Below, in pieces: positions 1 to 8,126 of a DNA stretch of 64,000 nt. Location: positions 1 to 64,000 of the forward strand of contig CASFBL010000002.1 of assembly GCA_949292775.1 (NCBI GenBank), written 5' to 3'. This DNA is from an uncultured Eubacteriales bacterium (GTDB lineage: Bacteria > Bacillota > Clostridia > Oscillospirales > Acutalibacteraceae). Position numbers and translations under genes: made by a program. Positions within the stretch are counted from its first letter, which is position 1. Every line of letters begins with the position of its first letter. The notes below the pieces were generated by a model, which had not been told where the DNA came from, ran no database searches, and saw only the letters and a program-made list of their open reading frames with translations.

Positions 1-2
1 CG

Positions 3-1583
3 GACGGCAGTGGTGCTGTGGAAATGACAGCGGGTGATTACACAGGGGACTATCCGGTCAAAACTTTTTTGACTTACGGGGCAGACCCGGCGCTCGGGGA
101 ACAAACAGCAGAAGGCGAAACGATTTCTTCCGTGGATTCGGTCATTCCGGCATATGGCATGAAAAGCGGCGGGAATGCTTTTGTGGCGCTGATTGAAAAT
201 GGTGCGGAGTTCTCGCACATCACAGAGACCCGCCGGCAAGGCAACGGGACTTATAACCGCGTTGGTCCGACATTCCGCATCACCGACACCGTATACAGCG
301 GCGATGAGGGAAAGGTTAAGCAATATGTCGGGAATAGTTACACCGGCACCATCGGCATCTGTTACCGCTTCCTGTCTGATAAAAATGCAAGTTATTCCGG
401 CATGGCGGCGGCCTGCCGGGAATTGTTGATTCGCAGCGGTATTTTGTCCACCAAGACAGTATCGGAATCGGATTATCTCCCGTTTCTTCTGACGGTGGAG
501 GCGTCCGCCGCCAAGAAAAATGCCGACCGCACCGAGGCGCTGACCGATTATGCGCAAACGCTGGAACTGCTGCGGCAGATGAAAGCGAAAAGCATCAACA
601 ATATTTTCGTGCGGTACAACGGCGTGCTGGACGGTGCGAATGCACAGGGAATACTTAAAAACAGTGAGCCCCAAAACAAGCTTGGAAATGAAAAAGAATT
701 CCAAACGCTGGCGCAATACGCCACAACACAGCAGTTTACCCTGTTCCTGAATTTAAACATCTTCACTTTCCACAAAAACAGCGCTTCGGTTTCCGGAAAC
801 GCGGCAGACAACATCTATGGAAAGTCAGCAAGCTTTACAGAAAAAAATATCTTTTCCGGATTTGCCGGTGAAGAGACGCAGATACGCTGGCTGTTGCAGC
901 TTTCGGATTTGGAAGAAAATATCACAGAATTTTTGGAAAACACGCAGGAATACGCCGCTGGCGGCTATTGCATTGATGATGCCGGACGGCTGCTGTATTC
1001 AGATTATTCCGATGAAGCATACAGCCGCCTGAATGCGGAAAATCTGCTTGTGCAGCAGGTGCCCGCGCTCGCCTCCGGGCACAAGCTTATGGTCGATACA
1101 GGCAACATATATATGCTCAAAAATGCAGATGTCGTTGCCAATTTGCCCAGTGAAACCGGCTACCCCGAAACCGACAGTTATACTTCTGTGCCGTTTATGC
1201 AATTGATTTTGCACGGCATCGTGGAGTATGCGCAGGAACCGGTGAACTTATCGGAAAACAGCGATAAGGCCTTTTTGAAATCAGTGGAATACGGCGCACT
1301 GCCGAGCTATGCGTGGACTTATGAGAAGACCGGCGTGGAAGACATCGATGCACTTTACAATTATGAAAGCCAGATTACAAAGGCAGCAGAAAATTATGCA
1401 AAGGCAGATGCGGCGCTCAAGGATTTGCGCAGTGCGCGCATGACCTCACATTATGAGGTGCAGGACGGCGTTTACTGCACGGAATACAACAACAGCGTTT
1501 TGCTGTATTTCAATTATAACGATACTGCCGTTACGGTCAATTCCATTACGATTGAACCCATGAGTTTCCTGCGGGTAAACTAA
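3..1583 (+). CDS. DUF5696-like protein, 5'-partial
   Basis: The reading frame is already open at the left edge, so the N-terminus lies outside the window; about 525 residues are visible. The segment around residues 35-110 (conserved VIPAYG, then FVALIENG, then a YRFL stretch) resembles the large DUF5696 proteins of Firmicutes, which are thought to be secreted or surface-associated and to have a glycosidase-like barrel. That assignment is from memory of the family, not from a search. The first visible GTG (18) is internal, not a real start. It ends 24 bases before a terminator hairpin shared with the convergent gtrA-like gene. The substrate is unknown. Confidence 0.6.
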   Translation, partial: DGSGAVEMTAGDYTGDYPVKTFLTYGADPALGEQTAEGETISSVDSVIPAYGMKSGGNAFVALIENGAEFSHITETRRQGNGTYNRVGPTFRITDTVYSGDEGKVKQYVGNSYTGTIGICYRFLSDKNASYSGMAAACRELLIRSGILSTKTVSESDYLPFLLTVEASAAKKNADRTEALTDYAQTLELLRQMKAKSINNIFVRYNGVLDGANAQGILKNSEPQNKLGNEKEFQTLAQYATTQQFTLFLNLNIFTFHKNSASVSGNAADNIYGKSASFTEKNIFSGFAGEETQIRWLLQLSDLEENITEFLENTQEYAAGGYCIDDAGRLLYSDYSDEAYSRLNAENLLVQQVPALASGHKLMVDTGNIYMLKNADVVANLPSETGYPETDSYTSVPFMQLILHGIVEYAQEPVNLSENSDKAFLKSVEYGALPSYAWTYEKTGVEDIDALYNYESQITKAAENYAKADAALKDLRSARMTSHYEVQDGVYCTEYNNSVLLYFNYNDTAVTVNSITIEPMSFLRVN

Positions 1584-1600
1584 TCTAAACAAACAGACAT

Positions 1601-1636
1601 AAAAAAATCCTGCTCAAACGAGCAGGATTTTTTATT
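1601..1636. terminator. Bidirectional intrinsic terminator
   Basis: A 9-bp perfect stem (1607-1615 with 1620-1628) and AAAC loop is flanked by an A run on the left and a T run on the right. It can end both the DUF5696-like gene and the convergent GtrA gene. Confidence 0.9.
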
Positions 1637-1646
1637 TGTGAAAGCT

Positions 1647-2213
1647 TTATGCTTTGTTTGCAGTTTCTTTTTCTGCTTTTTCTTCGGTTTTATCTTCTTT
1701 TTTCTTGTGGAACAAAATTTTGTCCACCGGAAAATACAGGAAGAACTGAATAGCGCCGCACACGGCGTTGGTGATGAACAGCGCAAGGCTTTCGTTAACA
1801 TTCTTACCTACCAAGAAGCCCTGCAGTGTGGGGGTCAGCCAAGCGGAGAAGCAAATCAGCGCGATGGTGAACACAATATAAATCGGCAGGGTAACTGCAA
1901 CATTGGCGCTGGAGTTAAAGGTCTTGTCACGGTTGATGAAGAACGCAACGATCTGTGCAATGATGTTGCTGGCGGTTGCGGCAATGAAAATGCCGAGACC
2001 GTTGTCCATGCCGCCGTCTGATTTGAATACAAAGAACTCATAAGCGCGGTTCTGAAATTCATCAGACATAAACAGCTTGATGATCAGCGGCAAAACGGTC
2101 TGAATGACAAACGCACCGAGACTGACCACGATGAATTTGATGAATTGCCACAGCGTGTTGATGCCGGAGCCTTTGCCCGCGGCAGCTTTGTCAAGATTGT
2201 CTAATTTTCCCAT
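1647..2213 (-). CDS. GtrA family membrane protein
   Basis: 188 residues with four hydrophobic segments in the GtrA pattern: LWQFIKFIVVSLGAFVIQT near residue 22, then a segment around 85 followed by the motif FFINRDKTF, and two more near 108-130 and 145-165. GtrA proteins are small membrane proteins linked to movement or assembly of lipid-linked sugars for cell-surface glycans. There is an extra loop between helices 1 and 2 and a highly charged Lys/Glu tail. The ATG start follows a clear GGGGAG ribosome-binding site. It is monocistronic, with its own promoter and the shared terminator. The partner glycosyltransferase is not adjacent. Confidence 0.8.
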   Translation of the reverse strand: MGKLDNLDKAAAGKGSGINTLWQFIKFIVVSLGAFVIQTVLPLIIKLFMSDEFQNRAYEFFVFKSDGGMDNGLGIFIAATASNIIAQIVAFFINRDKTFNSSANVAVTLPIYIVFTIALICFSAWLTPTLQGFLVGKNVNESLALFITNAVCGAIQFFLYFPVDKILFHKKKEDKTEEKAEKETANKA

Positions 2214-2244
2214 ATGAAACTCCCCTTAAAAAGAAATTAAAAGT

Positions 2245-2274
2245 ATTTTATCATGTTCTTCCTGCGGATTGCAA
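2245..2274 (-). promoter_or_regulatory. Putative promoter of the GtrA gene
   Basis: On the minus strand, TTGCAA (2269-2274) and TAAAAT (2245-2250) are separated by 18 bp, just upstream of the ribosome-binding site. Confidence 0.5.
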
Positions 2275-2381
2275 GAGATATAGTGAATAAGAATTCAACT
2301 TTGAATTTATGAACATTTTACAAAAACCTGTGCAGAAATTTGTGAATGATTTAACACACACCGGAAAGATTTGTTTCGGGA

Positions 2382-2410
2382 TTGAAAATTAAACCTGATT
2401 TTAGTATAAT
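2382..2410 (+). promoter_or_regulatory. Putative sigma-A promoter of tcdA
   Basis: TTGAAA (2382-2387) and TATAAT (2405-2410) have a 17-bp spacer, 33 bases before the tcdA ATG. Confidence 0.7.
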
Positions 2411-2442
2411 ACTTTTATAAAAAATTCCTGCGGGAGGCAGTT

Positions 2443-3132
2443 ATGGAAAATGCGTTTCAAAGAACAGAGAGCCTGTTCGGAGAAGAGACGATGCGCCGTT
2501 TTTTTGCCGCAAGAGTTGCCGTGTTTGGCGTTGGCGGTGTGGGCGGCTATGTCTGTGAAGCGCTGGCACGCAGCGGTATTGGGTGCTTGGATTTAATCGA
2601 CAGCGATGTGATTCACGAAAGCAATTTGAACCGCCAAATCGTCGCCCTGCATTCCACACTAGGGCAGTACAAAGTCGATGTCATGCGCGCACGCATTTTA
2701 GATATCAACCCGCAAGCAAAGGTGCAGGTGCATAAAACCTTTTTTCTGCCGGAAAACGCAGGGGATTTTGATTTTTCTGTTTTCGACTATGTTGTGGACG
2801 CCATAGATACGGTTGCCGCCAAGGTAGAGCTTGCCGTGCACTGTGCCGAGGCCGGGACGCCGCTGATTTCAGCCATGGGCGCAGGCAACAAGCTGTACCC
2901 GGAGCGTTTCGAGGTGGCCGATATTTTTGAAACCAGCGTTTGTCCGCTGGCAAGAGTCATGCGCGCACAGCTGCGCAAGCGCGGCGTCCGAAAACTCAAG
3001 GTCGTATATTCCAAAGAAGAACCGGTCGTGCCGCGCGACAGCGGGCGCGTGCCGGGCAGCACAGCGTTTACCCCGTCTGTTGCCGGCCTGATTTTAGCCG
3101 GTGCAGTCCTGCGGGATATTGCCAATCAGTAA
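2443..3132 (+). CDS. tcdA: tRNA threonylcarbamoyladenosine dehydratase
   Basis: 229-residue ThiF/E1-like enzyme. It has the nucleotide-binding motif GVGGVGG (residues 28-34), the following D-L-I-D-S-D, and the N-x-N-R-Q signature (NLNRQIVA) of the adenylating fold. TcdA uses ATP to cyclise the t6A37 base of ANN-decoding tRNAs to ct6A. The length, and the short C-terminal part with the SCPLARVMR-type segment, fit TcdA better than MoeB or ThiF. The ATG start has a good GGGAGG site. An aldo/keto reductase follows 29 bases after the stop. Confidence 0.88.
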   Translation: MENAFQRTESLFGEETMRRFFAARVAVFGVGGVGGYVCEALARSGIGCLDLIDSDVIHESNLNRQIVALHSTLGQYKVDVMRARILDINPQAKVQVHKTFFLPENAGDFDFSVFDYVVDAIDTVAAKVELAVHCAEAGTPLISAMGAGNKLYPERFEVADIFETSVCPLARVMRAQLRKRGVRKLKVVYSKEEPVVPRDSGRVPGSTAFTPSVAGLILAGAVLRDIANQ

Positions 3133-3161
3133 AACAAACTTGTATAAAAAGAGGGATGACT

Positions 3162-4286
3162 ATGCAATATCGTGATTTCGGTAAAACCGGCGAAAAAGTT
3201 TCCGTTTTGGGCTTCGGCTGTATGCGCCTGCCCACACTCGCCAATTTAACGCACAGCATCGACGAGCCGCAGGCGGTCCGCATGATTCGCAACGGCATTG
3301 ATAACGGCATCAATTATGTCGACACCGCATTTTTCTATCATGAAGGCAGAAGCGAAGGCCTCGTCGGCAAAGCGTTGGAAAACGGCTATCGCGACAAGGT
3401 TCTGCTTGCGACAAAATCCCCGTTCACCGGCTTTAAGCTCGGCGTGGAATTTGACCGCATTTTGGACACCCAGCTCAAGCGACTGAAAACGGACCATATT
3501 GATATGTATATGCTCCATGCCGCAAATCTTAAGGCGTGGCAGAATTCTGCGCTGAAGTTTGACTTGCTCTCCAAAATGGAGCGGGCGCGCGATCAAGGTA
3601 AAATCCGTTATATCGGATTTTCGTTCCATGATAATTTGGACGCATTCATGACGATTTTGAACGGCTATTCCCGCTGGGATTTCTGCCAGATTCAATATAA
3701 TTATGTGGATATCGACCACCAGGCAGGCACCAAAGGGCTGGAAGCTGCAGCCGCGCGCGGCTTGGGCGTTATTGTCATGGAACCGCTGCTCGGCGGAAAG
3801 CTTGCTGCCCCGACAGAGAATGTCCGTGCAGTGCTGCCGCAGGGCGTTTCACCGGTGCAGGCGGCGCTTGACTTTGTCTGGGACCGACCGGAAGTCAGCC
3901 TTCTGCTCAGCGGCATGGGCAATGCGCAACAGGTCGAGGACAATATCCGCTATGCAAGCGAGAGCCGCCCCGGCAAGCTTACAGACCAGCAGAAAGCTTG
4001 CTATACAAAGGCAAAAACCGTTTTCGAGCATTCGGCACGGGTCAATTGCACGCGTTGTGAATACTGCATGCCCTGTCCCGCCGGTGTGGAAATTCCCGAA
4101 ATTTTTGCACAGTATAATAAAAGCGTGACCGATGCCGACGCGGCGAAAAAGCAATATAAAAAGATAAAAGGTGCGGCGCAAAAGTGTGTTTCCTGCGGGC
4201 AGTGCGAAAACAAATGTCCTCAGCAGCTGCCGATTCGTAATCTTTTGCGTGAGGCTGACGCCTTTTTTAAGGAGAAAAAAGCATGA
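3162..4286 (+). CDS. Aldo/keto reductase with C-terminal 4Fe-4S ferredoxin domain
   Basis: 374 residues. The N-terminal part is an aldo/keto reductase barrel, with GFGCMRLP near residue 15 and the active-site region YVDTAFFYHEG near 50. The C-terminal ~80 residues hold two clusters of cysteines (CTRCEYCMPCP and CVSCGQCENKCP) that can bind 4Fe-4S centres. This is the common anaerobe type of oxidoreductase whose physiological substrate is usually unknown. A longer frame opens upstream inside tcdA, but the AGAGG site at 3150-3154 points to the ATG at 3162. Its stop overlaps the start of the next gene by ATGA. Confidence 0.88.
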   Translation: MQYRDFGKTGEKVSVLGFGCMRLPTLANLTHSIDEPQAVRMIRNGIDNGINYVDTAFFYHEGRSEGLVGKALENGYRDKVLLATKSPFTGFKLGVEFDRILDTQLKRLKTDHIDMYMLHAANLKAWQNSALKFDLLSKMERARDQGKIRYIGFSFHDNLDAFMTILNGYSRWDFCQIQYNYVDIDHQAGTKGLEAAAARGLGVIVMEPLLGGKLAAPTENVRAVLPQGVSPVQAALDFVWDRPEVSLLLSGMGNAQQVEDNIRYASESRPGKLTDQQKACYTKAKTVFEHSARVNCTRCEYCMPCPAGVEIPEIFAQYNKSVTDADAAKKQYKKIKGAAQKCVSCGQCENKCPQQLPIRNLLREADAFFKEKKA

Positions 4287-4852
4287 CAGATGCAGTTCGA
4301 GTTAAAACACGGTCAGCAGCGCGTCAGGTTTCGGTTTCTGCGTTGATTTGCGCACTTTCTATTATTACCCCGCAGATTTTCCATTTGGTCGGCGGGCAGG
4401 TGGCAGGCAACGCCTTTTTGCCGATGCATATTCCTGTGCTGTTGGGCGGGTTTTTATTGCCGCCGGGCGCGGCAATGGTTTGCGGCGCTCTCTCGCCGGT
4501 GCTCAGCTTCTTTTTGACCGGCATGCCCGCCATGCCAAGATTGATTTTTATGGTTTTAGAGCTTGGCGCTTATGGCTTTTTTGCCTCTTTGTTCGCGCGC
4601 AAGTTGCGTTTGCCGACCTTTTTAAGCCTTGTGCTTTCCATGCTTTGCGGCCGAGCCGTCTATTTTTTGAGCGCAGTTGCAGCGCTTCGTGTTCTGCATT
4701 TGCAAATCCCCGGTATGTCCTCCGCCGCGGCGGCCGTTTGGGCGGCGGTAAGCACCGGCGTACCCGGCATAATTTTGCAGTTGGTTTTGATTCCGGCGTT
4801 GGTGGCCGCGTTAAAAAAGGCAGGGTTAATTTCTTATGACAAAAGAACTTGA
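4283..4852 (+). CDS. ECF transporter S component (substrate-binding membrane subunit)
   Basis: 189 residues, about five to six hydrophobic helices, with the LICALSII...MHIPVLLGGFLLPP...G pattern of ECF-type vitamin transporter S components. Such subunits capture a vitamin or metal and join the shared EcfT-EcfAA' energising module, which is not in this window, so this would be a group II ECF system. No upstream riboswitch marks the substrate, because it is translationally coupled to the preceding reductase (ATGA overlap). It overlaps the next gene by 17 bases. The vitamin is unassigned. Confidence 0.72.
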   Translation: MTDAVRVKTRSAARQVSVSALICALSIITPQIFHLVGGQVAGNAFLPMHIPVLLGGFLLPPGAAMVCGALSPVLSFFLTGMPAMPRLIFMVLELGAYGFFASLFARKLRLPTFLSLVLSMLCGRAVYFLSAVAALRVLHLQIPGMSSAAAAVWAAVSTGVPGIILQLVLIPALVAALKKAGLISYDKRT

Positions 4853-5267
4853 GCAATGTAAGCAGCGTCTGTTGACAGGCGGGTACACTTGTGTGGCGCA
4901 AAACGGAACCGATTTGCGCACAACCGAGCGGCGCGGAATCCAGCCGCTGATGCAGTGGCTTTCCGACGGTGCATTTCTGCGCGGTGCAGTTGTAGCGGAT
5001 AAGGTCATTGGCAAGGCAGCGGCATTTTTGCTGGTGTTGGGCGGCGTGCGCGAGGTCTATGCCGGTGTAATCAGCGCTCCGGCGGCGGCTGTGCTGGAAA
5101 CAGCCGGTATTTTGTATACCTTCGAAAAAAAAGTGCAGAATATTGAAAATCGGCAGCATAACGGCATCTGCCCCATGGAGAGCGCTGTTTTGCAAACACA
5201 GGACCCAAAAGAAGCATTTCTCCTTTTAGAAAAAAAGTGTGCCGAGTTTCAAGAAAAAAAGTCTTGA
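4836..5267 (+). CDS. DUF1893 family protein
   Basis: 143 residues. The core (GTDLRTTERRGIQPL near residue 24, then GAVVADKVIGKAAAFLL, then a VYAGVISAPA segment) matches the DUF1893 family, which has a cytidine-deaminase-like fold without an established reaction. The motif DKVIGKAAA with following glycines is the recognisable part. It overlaps the ECF S component by 17 bases, so the two are co-translated. The promoter of the following tRNA genes starts inside its stop codon. Confidence 0.75.
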   Translation: MTKELEQCKQRLLTGGYTCVAQNGTDLRTTERRGIQPLMQWLSDGAFLRGAVVADKVIGKAAAFLLVLGGVREVYAGVISAPAAAVLETAGILYTFEKKVQNIENRQHNGICPMESAVLQTQDPKEAFLLLEKKCAEFQEKKS

Positions 5268-5292
5268 CAAGCCAAGCGCTTTATATTATAAT
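5264..5292 (+). promoter_or_regulatory. Strong promoter of the tRNA-Met/tRNA-Glu unit
   Basis: Consensus TTGACA (5264-5269) and TATAAT (5287-5292) with a 17-bp spacer, about 30 bases before the first tRNA. The -35 element overlaps the end of the DUF1893 gene. Confidence 0.88.
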
Positions 5293-5321
5293 AGCAAAGC
5301 CGCAGAAAAAGCGGCAGACAT

Positions 5322-5398
5322 GGCGGCATAGCTTAGTTGGCTAGAGCGTCCGGTTCATACCCGGAAGGTCACAGGTTCAAGTCCCGTTGCCGCTACCA
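5322..5398 (+). tRNA. tRNA-Met (CAT)
   Basis: 77 bases including an encoded CCA end. The acceptor stem is 5322-5328 with 5388-5394 and discriminator A. The anticodon stem CCGG/CCGG closes a loop with anticodon CAT. The T arm contains GTTCAAG with one A-C mismatch in the stem. The anticodon stem lacks the three consecutive G-C pairs typical of initiators, so this is an elongator Met tRNA; a CAT tRNA modified to read Ile (lysidine) cannot be excluded from sequence alone. Confidence 0.92.
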
Positions 5399-5424
5399 AA
5401 TGCGGCGAGCAGTCGCCGCAATAA

Positions 5425-5499
5425 GGCCCGGTGGTCAAGCGGTTAAGACACCGCCCTTTCACGGCGGTAACACGAGTTCGATTCTCGTCCGGGTCACCA
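5425..5499 (+). tRNA. tRNA-Glu (TTC)
   Basis: 75 bases including CCA. Acceptor GGCCCGG (5425-5431) pairs with CCGGGTC (5489-5495), with one G-T pair. The anticodon stem CCGCC/GGCGG closes the loop containing TTC, and the T arm is CGAG-TTCGATT-CTCG. It is co-transcribed with the tRNA-Met, 26 bases upstream. Confidence 0.95.
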
Positions 5500-5503
5500 C
5501 AAG

Positions 5504-5537
5504 AAAAAATCTCATTGCTTTTGCAATGAGATTTTTT
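5504..5537 (+). terminator. Intrinsic terminator after the tRNA pair
   Basis: A 15-bp perfect stem (5504-5518 with 5523-5537) with a TTTT loop ends in six T residues. Confidence 0.9.
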
Positions 5538-5583
5538 CAATGTCAAAAACAGTTCGGCAGCTTGCCGATAAGGACGGATTGTT

Positions 5584-6315
5584 TTGCAAACCCAATCATC
5601 TTACATAAACAGCTTTCGCCGCGGCTTAAAAGACGGTATTCCGATTGCGCTCGGCTATTTGTCCGTGTCATTTACCTTCGGGATGATGGCGGTCTCCGGC
5701 GGGCTTCCCGTTTCGCTCGCCGTGGCGATTTCCATGACCAACTTAACCTCTGCCGGGCAGTTTGCCGGGCTTTCCCTTATGCTTGCGGGCGGCGGATATT
5801 TTGAAATGGCGCTGACGCAGTTTGTCATTAACCTGCGTTATTCGCTGATGTCGGTGTCTCTGTCGCAGAAATTCCATAAAAGTGTTACACTTTTAGACCG
5901 ATTGCTGATTGCGTTCGGCAATACCGACGAGATTTTTGCCGTGGCAAGCGGGCAGAAAGGCGAAGTGGGCGCGAAATATATGTACGGGCTTATCTCCATG
6001 CCGTATATCGGCTGGGCGCTCGGCACATTTATCGGCGCCGCTGCGAGCGCGCTTTTACCCGAAAGCGTTCGCTCTGCACTGGGCATTGCCATTTACGGCA
6101 TGTTTATTGCCATTTTTGTGCCGCCTATGAAAAAGTCCAAGGCAGTTTTAACGGTGGTGTTGCTCGCCGCCGGTTTAAGCTGTGTGTTCACCTATGTCCC
6201 GGTGTTAAACCGTGTTTCCTCCGGCTTTGTCATTATCATCTGTGCAGTCGTGGCAGCGGCTGTCGGTGCGTGGATGCGCCCGGTCGGCGAACAGAAAGCG
6301 GGGGACGCGTCATGA
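5584..6315 (+). CDS. azlC: AzlC family branched-chain amino acid exporter, large subunit
   Basis: 243 residues. The GIPIALGYLSVSFTFGMMA stretch near residue 19 and the NLTSAGQFAG motif near 58 are characteristic of AzlC/YgaZ. With AzlD it forms an inner-membrane exporter of branched-chain amino acids and analogues. Start codon TTG at 5584 is chosen because AGGACGGA lies 6-13 bases upstream and translation begins in a plausible short cytoplasmic N-terminus. The stop overlaps the azlD ATG. Confidence 0.88.
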   Translation: MQTQSSYINSFRRGLKDGIPIALGYLSVSFTFGMMAVSGGLPVSLAVAISMTNLTSAGQFAGLSLMLAGGGYFEMALTQFVINLRYSLMSVSLSQKFHKSVTLLDRLLIAFGNTDEIFAVASGQKGEVGAKYMYGLISMPYIGWALGTFIGAAASALLPESVRSALGIAIYGMFIAIFVPPMKKSKAVLTVVLLAAGLSCVFTYVPVLNRVSSGFVIIICAVVAAAVGAWMRPVGEQKAGDAS

Positions 6316-6629
6316 CGAAATATCTTCTGATTCAGCTTGCGGTCATGGCGGGCGTGACCTATCTTGTGCGCATGGTGCCATTGGTCATTTTCCGCAAGAA
6401 AATTGAAAACACCTTTATTCGTTCTTTTCTGTATTATATTCCTTATGCGGTGCTTGCGGCGATGACATTTCCCGCGGTGTTCTCTTCAACAGGCGGCGGG
6501 GTTTTGTCAGCGCTTGTCGGCCTTATTGTAGCATTGCTTTTGGCGTTCTTTGAAAAGGGACTTGTCACGGTTGCGTTGTGCGCCTGTGCCGCCGTGTTTT
6601 TAACTGAATGGATTCCGACCCTGTTTTGA
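6312..6629 (+). CDS. azlD: AzlD family branched-chain amino acid exporter, small subunit
   Basis: 105 residues, four hydrophobic segments, with the TYLVRMVPLVIFRKKI motif and FLYYIPYAVLAAM typical of AzlD/YgaH. It is the obligate small partner of AzlC. The ATG at 6312 overlaps the azlC stop (ATGA), indicating translational coupling. It ends shortly before a hairpin shared with the convergent dacF-like gene. Confidence 0.88.
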   Translation: MTKYLLIQLAVMAGVTYLVRMVPLVIFRKKIENTFIRSFLYYIPYAVLAAMTFPAVFSSTGGGVLSALVGLIVALLLAFFEKGLVTVALCACAAVFLTEWIPTLF

Positions 6630-6644
6630 TTGGAAAGATAAAAT

Positions 6645-6676
6645 AAGCCCCCACCTTTCAGGCGGGGGACTTTCTG
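6645..6676. terminator. Terminator between convergent azlD and dacF-like genes
   Basis: GC-rich stem CCCCCACC (6648-6655) pairs with GGCGGGGG (6661-6668), with one mismatch, and is flanked by a weak T run. Confidence 0.6.
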
Positions 6677-8029
6677 TTATTTCAGATTTCGGAAATTCCG
6701 AATGGTCTTCGGGTGCTTTCGACGCTTTTTTTCGCGGTTATGGCGTATAATCAGCCCGATATAAACCGCAAGAATCAGAATGACCAACGCGAATACGATG
6801 CAGAATATTTTCGACTGAAATACGCTCTTGATTGCGTGGCCGATATAAAGGATAATGCTCATGTGTACATCTTCGGCGGCGACTAAGTTGACCGTGGCAA
6901 TTTCGCTGCCTGCATAAAGGATTCGGGCCTTGCCGAGCACATCACCTTTTTTGATTGGTGCATTTACAGGATTGGGCGTTTCAGACTCAACCACCTCCAG
7001 CATGACGCTGGTTTCATCGTTGCCGACCGGCACAAGCGCCGTGACTTCGGTTTCCGGAACTAAACGGATATGGTCCACATTCCACGAAAGGTTGACATCC
7101 AGCACCGTGGCGATTTGGGTGGGGTCTGCGACCTTTGTAAGCCTTATGTTTTCGAAAACCCACTCGAAAATCTTTTTGCACTCCAAAAACGCGCAGTTGT
7201 CGGGGTTCCCATCGCCGGTGACATCTTCCTCCGGTGCGCCCATGACAATAGCAAGATAGTTATAGCCGTCCTTGCTGGCGGTGGAAATGATGCAGCGGCC
7301 TGCGTTGCTGGTGGTGCCGGTTTTTACACCGCTTGCGTATTTATAGTAATAGGTTTTAAAGTTCGGGTTAATCATCCAGTCCGTAGAAAGCAGGTTGCGC
7401 TCCGGGCTTTTGTTGGTGGCCGGTAAAGTGTAGCTGACGGTGTTTGTGATTTCCGAAAACAGCGGTAATTTCAGCGCATACTGCGTGATGATGGCAAGGT
7501 CATTTGCAGTGGTGTAATGGCCTTCGGCGTCAAGCCCATGCGGGTTCATGTAGTGGGTGTTTTTACAGCCAATCTTTTGCACAAACTCGTTCATCATATC
7601 TACAAAGGCTGAGACGCTGCCGCCGCCGACATAATCGGCTAAAATGACAGCCGCTTCGTTAGCACTTTTGACAAGCAGGCAGTAAAGTAGGTTGCGAATG
7701 GAAATCTGCTCGCCGGGCAAAAGCCCCGCCGTGGAGCTGTTTGTGCCGCTGATAGCGTCAATGGAAGACTGTTTTATGGTGATAACTTCATCCAGGTTTT
7801 CGCAGTTTTCCAACACCAAAATGGCAGTTGTGATTTTGGTCAGCGAAGCGGACGCGGCAATTTTATCCGCATTTTTGTCAAAAATGACCGCTCCGTTGTC
7901 AAGGCTCATCAAAAGCACAATGTTTGCGCTTGTATCCAGTTCGGAATTGTAGGATGCCGCACTGTTCACCATGCACATCGGTGAGAGCAGAAGCAAAACC
8001 GTGAGAAAAAAAGAAATTGCTCTTTTCAA
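6677..8029 (-). CDS. D-alanyl-D-alanine carboxypeptidase (DacF/PBP5-like)
   Basis: 450-residue secreted or membrane-held low-molecular-weight penicillin-binding protein. It begins with a signal peptide (MKRAISFFLTVLLLLSP). The catalytic S-x-x-K is SLTK at residues 62-65, the second motif is SAN (in VKSANEAA), and KTG occurs in GVKTGTTSNAG. It trims the terminal D-Ala from peptidoglycan pentapeptides. Unlike classic PBP5, the C-terminus has a true hydrophobic segment followed by a Lys/Arg-rich tail. A TTG at 8047 also opens this frame, but AGGGGGA lies just upstream of the TTG at 8029, which starts directly at the signal peptide. Confidence 0.87.
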   Translation of the reverse strand: MKRAISFFLTVLLLLSPMCMVNSAASYNSELDTSANIVLLMSLDNGAVIFDKNADKIAASASLTKITTAILVLENCENLDEVITIKQSSIDAISGTNSSTAGLLPGEQISIRNLLYCLLVKSANEAAVILADYVGGGSVSAFVDMMNEFVQKIGCKNTHYMNPHGLDAEGHYTTANDLAIITQYALKLPLFSEITNTVSYTLPATNKSPERNLLSTDWMINPNFKTYYYKYASGVKTGTTSNAGRCIISTASKDGYNYLAIVMGAPEEDVTGDGNPDNCAFLECKKIFEWVFENIRLTKVADPTQIATVLDVNLSWNVDHIRLVPETEVTALVPVGNDETSVMLEVVESETPNPVNAPIKKGDVLGKARILYAGSEIATVNLVAAEDVHMSIILYIGHAIKSVFQSKIFCIVFALVILILAVYIGLIIRHNREKKRRKHPKTIRNFRNLK

Positions 8030-8041
8030 CGCGAATCCCCC

Positions 8042-8101
8042 TTGCAAAGAATTTGTAAAGCGTGTATACTCAAGTATAACAAATTTTTAACCTGTTGGCA
8101 A
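8042..8101. promoter_or_regulatory. Symmetric divergent promoter between dacF-like and phosphoesterase genes
   Basis: A 14-base palindrome, TATACT-CA-AGTATA (8065-8078), gives a -10 element on both strands. Rightward: TTGCAA (8042-8047), 17-bp spacer, TATACT. Leftward: TTGCCA (minus strand of 8096-8101), 17-bp spacer, TATACT. The two promoters interlock face to face. Confidence 0.6.
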
Positions 8102-8126
8102 CAATATTCAGAGGATGTGAAAAATT

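Noticed and set aside
1638-2021. 127-codon frame opposite the GtrA gene
   Set aside because: Shadow of GtrA; the membrane-protein pattern is on the minus strand with a proper start and terminator.
4283-4852. Vitamin riboswitch for the ECF S component
   Set aside because: The gene overlaps the preceding reductase, leaving no room for a leader; no riboswitch sequence was seen before tcdA or the reductase either.
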